Assembly (NCBI GenBank): GCA_945903705.1
Contig: CAMDOZ010000006.1
Location: forward strand, 1-52,322
Reading direction: 5' to 3'
DNA from: Fidelibacterota bacterium
Lineage (GTDB): Bacteria > Pseudomonadota > Alphaproteobacteria > Rhodospirillales > Rhodospirillaceae
DNA: 52,322 nt
How positions within the stretch are numbered: the stretch's first letter is position 1; every line of letters starts with the position of its first letter. Below the pieces are notes generated by a model that was not told the origin of the DNA, ran no database searches, and was given only the letters and a program-made list of their open reading frames with translations. The translations under genes were made by a program, and so were the position numbers. This document shows, in pieces, positions 24,864 to 33,980 of this stretch.

Positions 24864-26759
24864 TTAGCCGGCCGCGGCGACCTCGGCGTCTCGATCCCGC
24901 CGGACATGGCGGAGGAGAGCCGTGAGGGCCGCCGGCGTGACACCGGGGATTCGGGCTGCGGCCCCAAGGGTGGCCGGACGAGCGGCCTTCAGCTTCTGAC
25001 GGGCCTCATTGGACAGGCCGCCGATGCTGTCCACGTCCAGATCCGCAGGCAAATGCAAAGCTTCGTCCCGGCGGAAGGCCCGGATGTCGGCGGTCTGCCG
25101 GTCCATATAGCCGGCATAGCGAGCTTCGATCTCGACTTGCTCGACCACGGCCGGCGCCGCTCCCGGAAAGTCCGGGAACAGCACCCGCAGCCGGGCATAG
25201 TTCATCTCCGGCATTGCCAATAGACTCAAGCCATTACGCCGCACGCCATCCTGATTGACCGTCAATCCGCGCTTCTGGAGCTCGGCCGGCGACTGCGAAA
25301 GAGCGAGGAGCTGGTTGCGGAGGGCTTCAAGGGCGGCCTTCTTCTGGCCAAAGCGCTTGGCCCGCGTCGATCCGACACAGCCGGCCGCCACACCTTTCTC
25401 CGTCAGGCGAAGGTCCGCGTTATCGGCCCGGAGTTTGAGCCGGTACTCGGCGCGGGAGGTGAACATCCGATAGGGCTCAGTCGTGCCGAGGGTGGTCAGA
25501 TCGTCAACCATCACCCCGAGGTAACCCTCTGCCCGGTCAAAGGTAATCGGGCTGCTGCCGGCCACCTTGCGGGCGGCATTGAGGCCGGCAATCAGGCCCT
25601 GGGCGGCCGCTTCCTCGTATCCCGTCGTGCCGTTGATTTGGCCGGCGAAGTAGAGGCCATTGACCTTCCGGGTTTCCAGGGTCGGGTGCAGCTCGCGGGG
25701 GTCCACGTAGTCGTATTCGATGGCATAGCCCGCCTGCAGCATGACGGCATGCTCGAGGCCGGCAATGGTCTTGAGGAGCGCCAGCTGGACGTCCTCGGGC
25801 AGGGAGGTGGAGATCCCGTTCGGATAGACGGTATGGTCGTCAAGCCCTTCAGGCTCCAAAAAAATCTGGTGCCGCTCGCGGTCCGAAAACCGGACCACCT
25901 TGTCTTCGATGGACGGGCAATAGCGGGGGCCGGCGCTCTGGATCTGGCCATTGTACATGGGCGCCCTGCCCTTATTAGCCAGGATCAGAGCGTGTCCCGC
26001 CGGGGTCGTGTAGGTGACGCCGCAATGGACTTGAGGGGTCGTGATCCGGTCGGTTAGGAACGAGAACGGCTCTGGTGGATCATCTCCCGGCTGGAGCTCG
26101 AGACCTTTCCAGTCGATGGTCCGGCCGTCGAGGCGCGGCGGCGTCCCGGTCTTGAGCCGGCCGACACCAAAGGCGAGCCGCTTCAGGGTCTCGGAAAGCC
26201 CGAGCGCAGGAGCTTCACCGATGCGCCCGGCGGGAATCCGGGATTCGCCCCGATGAATCAAGCCGTTGAGGAACGTGCCTGTGGTCAGAACGACGGCGCC
26301 GGCGCGGATTTCCGTCCCGTCGCCGGCCGCCACGCCGGAAATGCGGTAAGTCTCTGAATCTACTAGTAAATCTTCGATACCGCCGGCCCGAATCTCGAGA
26401 TTCGGCTGGTCCGCCAGCAGGGCTTGAACCGCATTCCTATAGAGCTTGCGATCCGCCTGGGCGCGGGGTCCCCGAACCGCGGGGCCCTTGGATTGATTCA
26501 GCATCCGGAACTGGATGCCGCCCAAGTCGGTCGCCCGTCCCATAATGCCGTCGAGGGCGTCGATCTCGCGGACGAGATGACCCTTGGCCAATCCGCCAAT
26601 GGCCGGATTGCAGGACATCTGGCCTATCGTCTCGATCTTGTGGGTAACCAGCAGCGTCCTCGCGCCGACCCGCGCCGCCGCGGCCGCGGCTTCACAGCCG
26701 GCATGCCCGCCGCCAACGACGATCACATCATATGAGGTGGCGGCCCGAGTCGGGGGCAT
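24864..26759 (-). CDS. mnmG: tRNA uridine 5-carboxymethylaminomethyl modification enzyme MnmG (GidA)
   Basis: A 631-residue FAD enzyme. The dinucleotide-binding motif V-V-G-G-G-H-A-G lies near residues 14-21. The family signature [17 protein letters not shown] (with C in SCNPAIGG) and TGTFLNG follow. The C-terminal helical MnmE-binding domain is also present. With MnmE it builds cmnm5U34 in several tRNAs. Length is typical. It is the second gene in the leftward mnmE-mnmG-rsmG-parA-parB series. Its ATG is 1 bp from a palindromic repeat that fills the start of the mnmE-mnmG gap. Confidence 0.97.
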   Translation of the reverse strand: MPPTRAATSYDVIVVGGGHAGCEAAAAAARVGARTLLVTHKIETIGQMSCNPAIGGLAKGHLVREIDALDGIMGRATDLGGIQFRMLNQSKGPAVRGPRAQADRKLYRNAVQALLADQPNLEIRAGGIEDLLVDSETYRISGVAAGDGTEIRAGAVVLTTGTFLNGLIHRGESRIPAGRIGEAPALGLSETLKRLAFGVGRLKTGTPPRLDGRTIDWKGLELQPGDDPPEPFSFLTDRITTPQVHCGVTYTTPAGHALILANKGRAPMYNGQIQSAGPRYCPSIEDKVVRFSDRERHQIFLEPEGLDDHTVYPNGISTSLPEDVQLALLKTIAGLEHAVMLQAGYAIEYDYVDPRELHPTLETRKVNGLYFAGQINGTTGYEEAAAQGLIAGLNAARKVAGSSPITFDRAEGYLGVMVDDLTTLGTTEPYRMFTSRAEYRLKLRADNADLRLTEKGVAAGCVGSTRAKRFGQKKAALEALRNQLLALSQSPAELQKRGLTVNQDGVRRNGLSLLAMPEMNYARLRVLFPDFPGAAPAVVEQVEIEARYAGYMDRQTADIRAFRRDEALHLPADLDVDSIGGLSNEARQKLKAARPATLGAAARIPGVTPAALTALLRHVRRDRDAEVAAAG

Positions 26760-26760
26760 A

Positions 26761-26808
26761 CGGCGTGTCCCGGAAAAGTGGGTCCCGGTTTTCCGTCAGG
26801 GCACGCCG
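26761..26808. repeat. Palindromic repeat, GAAAAGTG family, short form (copy B)
   Basis: Arms CGGCGTG / CACGCCG enclose CCCGGAAAAGTGGGTCCCGG and TTTTCCG (CGGAAAA pairs with TTTTCCG). It lies between mnmE and mnmG, directly in front of the mnmG start. Same architecture as the element at 30646-30693. Confidence 0.8.
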
Positions 26809-26898
26809 AAAACAAGAATCAATCCCGGGAGTCCTGTGGAAAACCGCGGTCCTTATATCGCGAGAGGCCGGGAGGGCCCAAGGATTTTGGGGGAGGGA

Positions 26899-28224
26899 TT
26901 ATTTCCCGATGCAGAAGTCGCGGAAGACGACGTCCAGGATTTCGTCCACGTCGACCCGGCCGGTGAGGCGCCCCAAGGCACGGGCGGCGAGTCGCAGGTC
27001 TTCGGCCGCGAGCTCGGAGAGGGCCGCGGCTTTCGCGCGGTCGAGAGCGTCGCGGCATTCTCCGAGCGCGACTCGGTGGCGCTCCCGCGTGAGCGGGGCG
27101 CCGGCGCCGGCATCGCTTTCGTCGCGCACGCGGGCTTCCAAGGCCGCGAGGAGTTCCGCGACTCCGAATCCCGTTCTCACCGAGATGAAGTGAAGCGCAT
27201 CATGCGCATCGAAGATTTTCGGACTCTTGATAAGGTCGGCTTTGTTCACCACCGCAAGCGTACGCGCATCGCGCAGTGCTTCCGTTGAAGCGTCGCGCAG
27301 CGGAAATCGCGCGCCGTCGAACAGCGCGATTTTGAGATCGGCGTCTGAGGCTCGCTTATGCGCGCGGCGGATTCCCTCGTTTTCGATCGCGTCGCCAGCG
27401 TCGCGTAACCCCGCCGTGTCGGCGATCGTCACGGCGTAGCCGCCGAGATCGAGATGAACCTCGATCACATCGCGTGTCGTTCCGGGAATCTCAGAAACAA
27501 TCGCGGCGTCGCGGCGCACGAGAGCGTTGAGCAGGCTCGACTTGCCGGCGTTGGGTGGTCCAATGATCGCCACATGCACGCCGTCTCTGGTTCTTTCGCC
27601 GCGATGTTTGTCGTCGAGATGCGCCGTGATGTCGCGCCGCAGATCCGCGACTTCATCCCACAAACGCGCGGCGACATGGGGTGGAAGATCCTCGTCTGGA
27701 AAATCGATCACCGCCTCGAGATGAGCGAGCGCTTGAACGAGCCGGTGACGCCAGTCGTCATAGAGTTCTTTCAGCGCACCGCCCATTTGCCGCAGTGCCT
27801 GGCGTTGCTGCGCCCGCGTCTCCGCGTCAATGAGATCGGCGAGCGCCTCGGCCTGGGTGAGGTCGAACTTTCCGTGCTCAAAAGCCCGGCGCGTAAATTC
27901 TCCTGGTTCCGCCGGCCGCACGCCTTTGAGGGACGCGAGCGTTTCGGAAAGATGCGCGATGACCGCGCGGCCGCCGTGGATGTGAAGCTCCGCGACATCC
28001 TCGCCCGTGAAACTTTGCGGCGCGGGAAACCAGAGAAGAAGTCCGTCGTCGATCAGTGCGCCGGCGGAGTCGCGGAATCTCGCGCGAGTCGCCCGGCGGG
28101 GCTCAGGCTTGCTGCAGCCAAGCGCCGCAAGCGCGGCGCCCGCGCCCGGGCCCGAGACGCGCACAACCGCGATGCCCGCGCGCCCCGGAGCCGAGGCCAG
28201 CGCGAAGATCGTCTCAGCGATCAT
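26899..28224 (-). CDS. mnmE: tRNA uridine modification GTPase MnmE (TrmE)
   Basis: A 441-residue protein. It has an N-terminal tetrahydrofolate-binding domain (MIAETIFALASAPGRAGIAVVRVSG, ending PGEFTRRAFEHGKFDLTQAEAL) and a helical domain. A G domain is inserted in it (GPPNAGKSSLLN near residue 220, GTTRD, DTAGL, NKAD). The protein ends in the catalytic C-terminal FCIGK. With MnmG it modifies U34 of tRNAs. It starts at ATG 28224, overlapping the DUF6489 stop by 4 nt, although the frame is open much further upstream. Confidence 0.97.
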   Translation of the reverse strand: MIAETIFALASAPGRAGIAVVRVSGPGAGAALAALGCSKPEPRRATRARFRDSAGALIDDGLLLWFPAPQSFTGEDVAELHIHGGRAVIAHLSETLASLKGVRPAEPGEFTRRAFEHGKFDLTQAEALADLIDAETRAQQRQALRQMGGALKELYDDWRHRLVQALAHLEAVIDFPDEDLPPHVAARLWDEVADLRRDITAHLDDKHRGERTRDGVHVAIIGPPNAGKSSLLNALVRRDAAIVSEIPGTTRDVIEVHLDLGGYAVTIADTAGLRDAGDAIENEGIRRAHKRASDADLKIALFDGARFPLRDASTEALRDARTLAVVNKADLIKSPKIFDAHDALHFISVRTGFGVAELLAALEARVRDESDAGAGAPLTRERHRVALGECRDALDRAKAAALSELAAEDLRLAARALGRLTGRVDVDEILDVVFRDFCIGK

Positions 28225-28463
28225 TTCCCTTTTGAGGATCCCGAGAACTGATTCCAAAACGCTTTTTGCATTTCGGCCATGCCTTCGGACTGCATCGGAA
28301 ACAATGTCTTGAGCATCGTTTCCGGATCCATGGCCGCCGTCGCCTTTTGAATACGGCCCTTCATCTCGTCCATCATCATGTTCTGGAACGGCGCCACATC
28401 CGGCAGCCCCATGAACGACCGCGCCTCTTCCGGCGTACACTCGACATTGATGGTAATTTTCAT
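28221..28463 (-). CDS. DUF6489 family small protein
   Basis: An 80-residue protein, MKITINVECTPEEARSFMGL then PDVAPFQ, rich in methionine (MMMDEM, MLKTLFPMQSEGMAEMQ). It matches a short alphaproteobacterial family of unknown function that travels with mnmE. It contains no signal or membrane segment. It is translationally coupled to mnmE through an ATGA overlap and heads the mnmE transcript. Its C-terminal amphipathic helix with FWNQF suggests a protein-interaction role; this is inference. Confidence 0.82.
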   Translation of the reverse strand: MKITINVECTPEEARSFMGLPDVAPFQNMMMDEMKGRIQKATAAMDPETMLKTLFPMQSEGMAEMQKAFWNQFSGSSKGK

Positions 28464-28600
28464 GACGGATCTTCCAATCAGGAGGGCGAGTAAAGAGGAT
28501 GGAACGGGAGGAAACGGACGCCTAAGGTACCGGCTTCAATTTAGCCGCTCCAAATTAAGGCCCTCCGTCACCGCTGTCCATGAAGCCTCTCCCTTAGACA

Positions 28601-30646
28601 ATGTCCGGCTCAGATCGAAATCGCCTCGGCGAAGAAACGAGCCCCTATCTGCTCCAGCACAAGGACAATCCCGTCCACTGGTGGCCGTGGACGGATGCGG
28701 CCTTCCAGGCGGCGCGGGAACGGGGCGTTCCCGTGTTGCTTTCGGTCGGCTACTCGGCCTGTCACTGGTGCCATGTCATGGCGCACCAGTGTTTTGAAGA
28801 TGAGACCATCGCGGCCGAGATGAACCGCGGGTTCGTCAATATAAAGGTAGACCGGGAGGAGCGGCCCGACGTCGATGCGGTCTACCAGAAAGCCCTGGCG
28901 CTGATGGGCGAGCAGGGCGGTTGGCCGCTCACCATATTCGTCTCGCCCGATGGGAAACCGTTCTTCGGCGGCACCTATTTTCCGCCGGAGCCGGCCTATG
29001 GCCGACCAAGCCTTCCCCAGGTTCTCGCGCACATCAATCGCGTGTGGCGCGAGCGGAAGGGCGAGGTCGATGCCCACAGCGAAGAGCTCATGGCCGCCAT
29101 CGGCGCCGCCCATCACGAGCGCCTGCGGGACGGGCTTTCGCTGAACCTCCTCAACGACGCCGGCGAGCGGTTGCTCGACTACATCGATTTTTCTTCGGGA
29201 GGAATGAACGGCGCTCCCAAGTTTCCCATGCCCTTCGTATTCGAGTTCCTATGGCGCGCCTTTATCCGCACCGGCAACGAGCGTCTCGAAAAAGCGGTGA
29301 CCATCACGCTCACTCACCTTTGCGAAGGCGGCATCTACGATCACCTCGCCGGCGGCTTTGCCCGTTACTCCACCGATGCCGACTGGCTGGTCCCGCACTT
29401 CGAGAAAATGCTCTACGACAATGCGCAGCTTATCGATCTCATGACACTGGTGTGGCGGCACACCAAGGATCCCCTGCTTGCGCGCCGCGTCCATGAAACC
29501 ATCGACTGGCTGAAGCGCGAGATGACGGGCGAGAACGGCGCGTTCACCGCCGCCTTTGATGCGGATTCCGAAGGCGAAGAGGGAAAGTACTACGTCTGGA
29601 CCGAGGCAGAGATCGATGCCCTGCTCGGCGTCGAGTCCGCCTTCTTCAAGGACGCCTACGACGTCACCTCGCAAGGAAATTGGGAAGGCCACACGATTCT
29701 GAACCGGACGAGGCGCATCGGCATAGCGCTGACGGAGGACGACGAAGCGCGGCTCGCGCGCGCGCGGGCTAAACTCCTCGCCGCCCGCACGACCCGCGTC
29801 GCGCCGGGCCGTGACGACAAGGTCCTTGCGGATTGGAACGGCCTTGCTATCGCGGCGCTTGCGCGCGCCGGCGTTGCGTTCGGGAAGGAGGCGTGGGTCG
29901 CGCTCGCCCGCGACGTGTTCGAGAACATCTGTGGCACCATGACCTGGACCGACGCCGACGGACGCAAGCGTCTCGGGCATTCTCTCTGCCGCAGCCGTCT
30001 GCAGACGGCCGCGATGCTCGACGACTACGCCAACATGATCAACGCGGCCCTCGCCCTTCACACGGCGACCGGCGAGGCCTCCTATCTCGGCCAAGCGGAG
30101 CGATGGGCCGAACTTGCCAACGCGCTTTATTGGGACGACGGCGATGGCGGATATTTCTTCACCGCCGCCGATGCACACGATCTTATTCTACGCACGAAGA
30201 CAGCCAACGACAGCGCGGTACCGTCCGGAAACGGCAGCATGGTCTTCGCTCTTGCGCGTCTCTTTTATCTCACAGGGAAACAGGTCTACCGCATGCGCGC
30301 CGCCTCGACGGTCGGCGCCCTCGAGGTGGAGTCCATGAAAAGCTTTCCCCACGGCGTTACCGTCTTGAACGGCTTTGAACTTATGGAAAGCGGCGTCCAA
30401 GTGGTGATCATCGGAGACCGCGGGCGCGAGGACACGAAGGCGCTTCTTGCGGCCCTCAATGACGCCTCCGCGCCTAACCTGGTGCTCGACGTCATTGCGC
30501 CAGGAACGGTTCTACCGGATATGCATCCGGCGCATGGCAAAACCGCTGCAGGACCCGTCGCGACGGCGTATGTTTGCCGCGGTCCGACCTGTTCTCCGCC
30601 GCAGACGACCGGCGGCGGCTTGGTGCAGGCTCTGCGATCTCCCTAG
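28601..30646 (+). CDS. DUF255 thioredoxin-domain protein (YyaL/SSP411 family)
   Basis: A 681-residue protein. The N-terminal thioredoxin-like domain carries LLQHKDNPVHWWPW and the active-site-like C54-H-W-C57-H-V-M. A long (alpha/alpha)6-barrel domain follows, resembling N-acylglucosamine 2-epimerases (GGIYDHLAGGFARYSTD, WLVPHFEKMLYDNAQL, AAFDADSEGEEGKYYVWTEAE). The C-terminus has a Rossmann-like end. The biochemical function of the family is not established. Its stop codon overlaps the first base of a palindromic repeat. Confidence 0.93.
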   Translation: MSGSDRNRLGEETSPYLLQHKDNPVHWWPWTDAAFQAARERGVPVLLSVGYSACHWCHVMAHQCFEDETIAAEMNRGFVNIKVDREERPDVDAVYQKALALMGEQGGWPLTIFVSPDGKPFFGGTYFPPEPAYGRPSLPQVLAHINRVWRERKGEVDAHSEELMAAIGAAHHERLRDGLSLNLLNDAGERLLDYIDFSSGGMNGAPKFPMPFVFEFLWRAFIRTGNERLEKAVTITLTHLCEGGIYDHLAGGFARYSTDADWLVPHFEKMLYDNAQLIDLMTLVWRHTKDPLLARRVHETIDWLKREMTGENGAFTAAFDADSEGEEGKYYVWTEAEIDALLGVESAFFKDAYDVTSQGNWEGHTILNRTRRIGIALTEDDEARLARARAKLLAARTTRVAPGRDDKVLADWNGLAIAALARAGVAFGKEAWVALARDVFENICGTMTWTDADGRKRLGHSLCRSRLQTAAMLDDYANMINAALALHTATGEASYLGQAERWAELANALYWDDGDGGYFFTAADAHDLILRTKTANDSAVPSGNGSMVFALARLFYLTGKQVYRMRAASTVGALEVESMKSFPHGVTVLNGFELMESGVQVVIIGDRGREDTKALLAALNDASAPNLVLDVIAPGTVLPDMHPAHGKTAAGPVATAYVCRGPTCSPPQTTGGGLVQALRSP

Positions 30647-30693
30647 GGCATGTTCCGGAAAAGTGTGAGCGGTTTTCCGATAAGAACATGCCC
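30646..30693. repeat. Palindromic repeat, GAAAAGTG family, short form (copy C)
   Basis: Perfect 10-bp arms GGGCATGTTC / GAACATGCCC enclose CGGAAAAGTGTGAGCGG and TTTTCCG. It starts on the last base of the DUF255 gene's stop codon and lies 65 bp before ogt. Similar elements are widespread in Rhizobiales-related genomes (recollection, not searched). Confidence 0.85.
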
Positions 30694-30757
30694 GAAAAAG
30701 AGAAAGCGTCATACGCCACTGATTCCGTTCCGCCGAAACCGACCCTAGGATGATTCA

Positions 30758-31210
30758 ATGCCGCAGCTCTCCATGCATTCTCCCATCGGGGACATCACCA
30801 TCAGCGAGGAAGACGGCAAGATCGTCTCCATCGACTGGGGCTGGGCCCGCGACCAGAAAGCCACGCCGCTTTTGAAAGATGCAAAGCGCCAACTCGACGC
30901 TTACTTCGACGGCACGTTCGATAAATTCGATCTGCCGCTTAAGGTGGAAGGCACGCCGTTCCAGAAACAGGTCTGGCGCGAGATGTGCAAGATTCCGGCC
31001 GGCAAGACCCTCACTTACGGCGATATCGCGCGGCGCCTCAAAGCCAGCGCGCAGTCTGTCGGCACCGCCTGCGGCCGCAACCGTTTCCCTGTGATCATCC
31101 CCTGCCACCGCGTCGTCGCCGCCAACGGTCTCGGCGGTTACTCCGGCGCCGGCGGCGTGGAAACCAAGATCGCACTCCTCGAACTCGAAAAGGCCCTGAT
31201 GTCCCTATGA
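30758..31210 (+). CDS. ogt: Methylated-DNA-protein cysteine methyltransferase
   Basis: A 150-residue protein. It has FQKQVWREMCKIPAGKTLTYGDIA and the acceptor-cysteine motif IIPCHRVVAANG with GGYSGAGG. It transfers the methyl group from O6-methylguanine to its own cysteine. The N-terminal domain is short, as in Ogt-type enzymes. Its stop overlaps the ATG of the next gene (ATGA), so the two are co-translated. Confidence 0.95.
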   Translation: MPQLSMHSPIGDITISEEDGKIVSIDWGWARDQKATPLLKDAKRQLDAYFDGTFDKFDLPLKVEGTPFQKQVWREMCKIPAGKTLTYGDIARRLKASAQSVGTACGRNRFPVIIPCHRVVAANGLGGYSGAGGVETKIALLELEKALMSL

Positions 31211-32205
31211 CCAAAGCAATCCTTGTCCAGAGCTACGGCGGCCCCGATGTCATGCAGCTGGCGGACGTTCCTGTCGGCGAACCGGGCCCCGGTCAGATTC
31301 GTATCGCGCAGACCTATGCCGGCGTGAATTACATCGACACCTATCACCGCACCGGCCTTTACAAACTTCCGGTCGCCGTGCCGGGGAAGGGCGATATCGC
31401 CTTCATTCCCGGCTCCGAAGGGGCCGGTAAGGTCACGGCCGTCGGACCGGATGTCACGGACTTCAAAGTCGGCGATCGCGTCGCCTATGGAAACGGTCCC
31501 GTCGGCAGCTACGCCGCCGAGCGCGTTTTCCCGGCCGAGCGCACGGTCAAGATTCCCGACGGGATCACCGACGAGCAAGCCGCGGCGATGATGCTGCGCG
31601 GTCTTACGGTTTGGTACCTGCTCCTCGAGATCCGCAACATCAAGGCCGGCGAAACAGTGCTCTGTCACGCGGCCGCGGGCGGCATCGGTCTTCTCCTCGC
31701 CCAATGGGCGCGTCATCTCGGCATCACGGTCATCGGCACGGTGGGCTCGGAAGAAAAGGTGAAGCTCGCCAAGGACGCCGGCTGCTCTCACGTCATTCTT
31801 TATAAGAGCGAGGATTGGGTCGCAAAGACCCGCGAGCTCACCGGCGGCAAGGGTGTGTCGGTGGTCTTCGACGGCGTCGGCAAAGACACCTTCATGAAGT
31901 CGCTCGATTGCCTGAAGCCGCGCGGCCTGCTCGTCACCTTCGGCAACGCCTCCGGCCCGCCGCCGGCTTTCGAGCCTCTAGTTCTTGCCGCCAAGGGATC
32001 GTTGATGGTGACCCGGCCGACCCTGGGCCACTACACGGCCACGCGCGCGGACTTGCTGCGCGGCTGTGAGGCGCTCTTCTCGGTCGTGAAATCAGGGGCG
32101 GTGAAAATCGATATCGGCCAGACCTATCCGCTGGCCGACGCGGCAAAAGCTCACATCGCGCTGGAATCGCGCCAGACGACGGGGTCGACCGTTCTAAAAA
32201 TCTAG
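31207..32205 (+). CDS. NADPH:quinone oxidoreductase (zeta-crystallin-like MDR family)
   Basis: A 332-residue zinc-free medium-chain dehydrogenase. YAGVNYIDTYHRTGLYKLP and GSEGAGKVTAVGPDV begin the catalytic domain. HAAAGGIGLLLAQWARHLG is the NADPH-binding loop, and VVFDGVGKDTF follows. The family reduces quinones, usually by one-electron transfer, and protects against redox cycling. Overlaps ogt by 4 nt. It is convergent with rho. A short stem AGGCC TCGC GGCCT (32221-32234) in the gap may end transcription weakly. Confidence 0.92.
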   Translation: MTKAILVQSYGGPDVMQLADVPVGEPGPGQIRIAQTYAGVNYIDTYHRTGLYKLPVAVPGKGDIAFIPGSEGAGKVTAVGPDVTDFKVGDRVAYGNGPVGSYAAERVFPAERTVKIPDGITDEQAAAMMLRGLTVWYLLLEIRNIKAGETVLCHAAAGGIGLLLAQWARHLGITVIGTVGSEEKVKLAKDAGCSHVILYKSEDWVAKTRELTGGKGVSVVFDGVGKDTFMKSLDCLKPRGLLVTFGNASGPPPAFEPLVLAAKGSLMVTRPTLGHYTATRADLLRGCEALFSVVKSGAVKIDIGQTYPLADAAKAHIALESRQTTGSTVLKI

Positions 32206-32232
32206 AGTCGAGGGAAGAGCAGGCCTCGCGGC

Positions 32233-33495
32233 CTATTTGTTCATCCGGTCGAAGAAGTCGCCGTTGTTCTTCGAATCGCGGAGCTTGTCGAGCAGGAACT
32301 CCATACCGTCCTGAACGCCCATCGGATCGAGGATGCGGCGCAGCACCCACATCTTCGACAGGTCGCTCTGCTTGACCAGGAGCTCTTCCTTGCGGGTGCC
32401 CGACTTGGTGATGTCGATGGACGGGAACACGCGCTTGTCGGAGAGCTTGCGGTCGAGGACGATTTCCGAATTACCGGTGCCCTTAAACTCTTCGAAGATC
32501 ACTTCGTCCATGCGGCTGCCGGTGTCGATCAGCGCGGTCGCGATGATGGTCAGCGAGCCGCCTTCTTCGATATTACGCGCGGCGCCAAAGAAACGCTTCG
32601 GGCGCTGCAGCGCGTTGGCGTCCACGCCGCCGGTCAGCACCTTGCCCGACGAGGGCACGACGGTGTTATAGGCGCGGGCGAGACGGGTGATGGAATCCAA
32701 GAGGATCACCACGTCACGCTTGTGTTCGACCAGGCGTTTCGCCTTTTCGATGACCATTTCGGCCACCTGGACGTGGCGCGAGGCCGGCTCGTCGAAGGTT
32801 GAGCTGACAACCTCGCCCTTCACCGTCCGGTCCATATCGGTGACTTCTTCCGGCCGCTCATCGATCAGAAGTACGATCAGATAGACTTCCGGATGGTTGG
32901 CGGCGATCGCATTGGCGATGCTCTGCAGCATGATGGTCTTGCCGGTCCGGGGCTGCGCCGTGATCAGCGCGCGCTGTCCCTTGCCGAGCGGTGAAACCAG
33001 CTCGATGACGCGTCCGGTCAAGTCCTTGTTCTTGGTATCTTTCTGCTCGACCTCCATCGTCAACTTTTCGTCGGGATAGAGCGGCGTCAGGTTGTCGAAG
33101 TTGATGCGGTGGCGAACCGCGTCTGGATCTTCGAAATTGACGCGGTCGACCTTGAGCAGAGCGAAATAGCGTTCCCCATCCTTCGGCGCGCGGATCTGGC
33201 CCTCGACCGTATCCCCGGTCCGGAGGCCGAAACGCCGCACTTGGCTGGGCGAGACATAAATATCGTCGGGGCCCGGGAGGTAGTTTGCCTCCGGCGAGCG
33301 GAGGAACCCGAAGCCGTCCTGCAGGATTTCCAGCACACCGTCGCCGTCAATGGACGTGTCCTTTTCCGCGAGGCTTTTCAGGATCGCAAACATGAGATCC
33401 TGGCGCCGCAGATTTGAGGCGTTTTCGATGCCGTATTCCTCCGCGAAGGTAAGAAGTTCGGCGGGGGATTTGCGCTTCAGTTCCTGAAGATGCAT
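32233..33495 (-). CDS. rho: Transcription termination factor Rho
   Basis: A 420-residue hexameric RNA helicase. The Rho-N domain starts [15 protein letters not shown] and is followed by the primary RNA-binding (cold-shock-like) domain with [19 protein letters not shown]. The ATPase domain has [21 protein letters not shown] and the Q/R-loop regions. ATG 33495 gives the length of E. coli Rho; the frame extends 30 codons upstream without family support. It borders the putative replication origin and reads away from it. Confidence 0.97.
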   Translation of the reverse strand: MHLQELKRKSPAELLTFAEEYGIENASNLRRQDLMFAILKSLAEKDTSIDGDGVLEILQDGFGFLRSPEANYLPGPDDIYVSPSQVRRFGLRTGDTVEGQIRAPKDGERYFALLKVDRVNFEDPDAVRHRINFDNLTPLYPDEKLTMEVEQKDTKNKDLTGRVIELVSPLGKGQRALITAQPRTGKTIMLQSIANAIAANHPEVYLIVLLIDERPEEVTDMDRTVKGEVVSSTFDEPASRHVQVAEMVIEKAKRLVEHKRDVVILLDSITRLARAYNTVVPSSGKVLTGGVDANALQRPKRFFGAARNIEEGGSLTIIATALIDTGSRMDEVIFEEFKGTGNSEIVLDRKLSDKRVFPSIDITKSGTRKEELLVKQSDLSKMWVLRRILDPMGVQDGMEFLLDKLRDSKNNGDFFDRMNK

Positions 33496-33737
33496 GGGTG
33501 CTGAAATAATGTGAGGGGTGAAGGAATAGCTGGGGAGCCGAGGGGAGAGGGAGGTCTTGAAGGAGCCGGTCACGACTGGCGGCAAGTCTTCAGTCGATGG
33601 ACGATCTTGCGACGGGGGCGAATTGGAAAATCGAGAGGGGCGAACACCCCGTTCTGATAGTCAGAAGCGATACCTGAGGGGCCCGGGTGAGTCAATATTT
33701 GAATTCAAGCACGGACTTACATGGAAGGAAAACTATC

Positions 33738-33772
33738 CAACCTTAATCCTAAGAGGACTTAGGTGAAGGTTG
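33738..33772. repeat. Stepped inverted repeat within the origin region
   Basis: CAACCTT-AAT-CCTAAG-AGGA-CTTAGG-TG-AAGGTTG: two matched arm pairs (7 and 6 bp) around a 4-nt loop. No T-run follows on either strand, so it is not a standard terminator. It may form a cruciform in the origin or a hairpin in the rho leader RNA. Confidence 0.6.
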
Positions 33773-33952
33773 TTAGTTGGGCCTGTGAGTCACGAGAATC
33801 ATAACTCCTCCTTTTCCATCCCGTGAAGTGCACACACCTATCGCGTCTGAAAGCTCGGGTGTGGGAATCATTTCGGAAAATGCGGTGCTGTGCCGCGTGC
33901 GGAGTGAAATGTCATAATCGTGGAAAACGGGTATTGTGACGATTGCCGGGTT

Positions 33953-33980
33953 TCATCCACCTGATTCACACTGACTCACA
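33953..33980 (+). promoter_or_regulatory. Tandem DnaA-box-like array
   Basis: Three same-orientation 9-mers lie nearly end to end: TCATCCACC (33953), TGATTCACA (33962) and TGACTCACA (33972). The second fits the general DnaA-box form TTWTNCACA except for G at position 2, as in Caulobacter G-boxes (TGATCCACA). The last two each contain a GANTC methylation site. The 9-10 bp spacing would place DnaA protomers on one helix face. Confidence 0.6.

Noticed and set aside
33740-33765. CtrA-binding site near TTAA in the origin gap
   Set aside because: Only a single TTAA half-site is present; the second half at the required spacing is missing.
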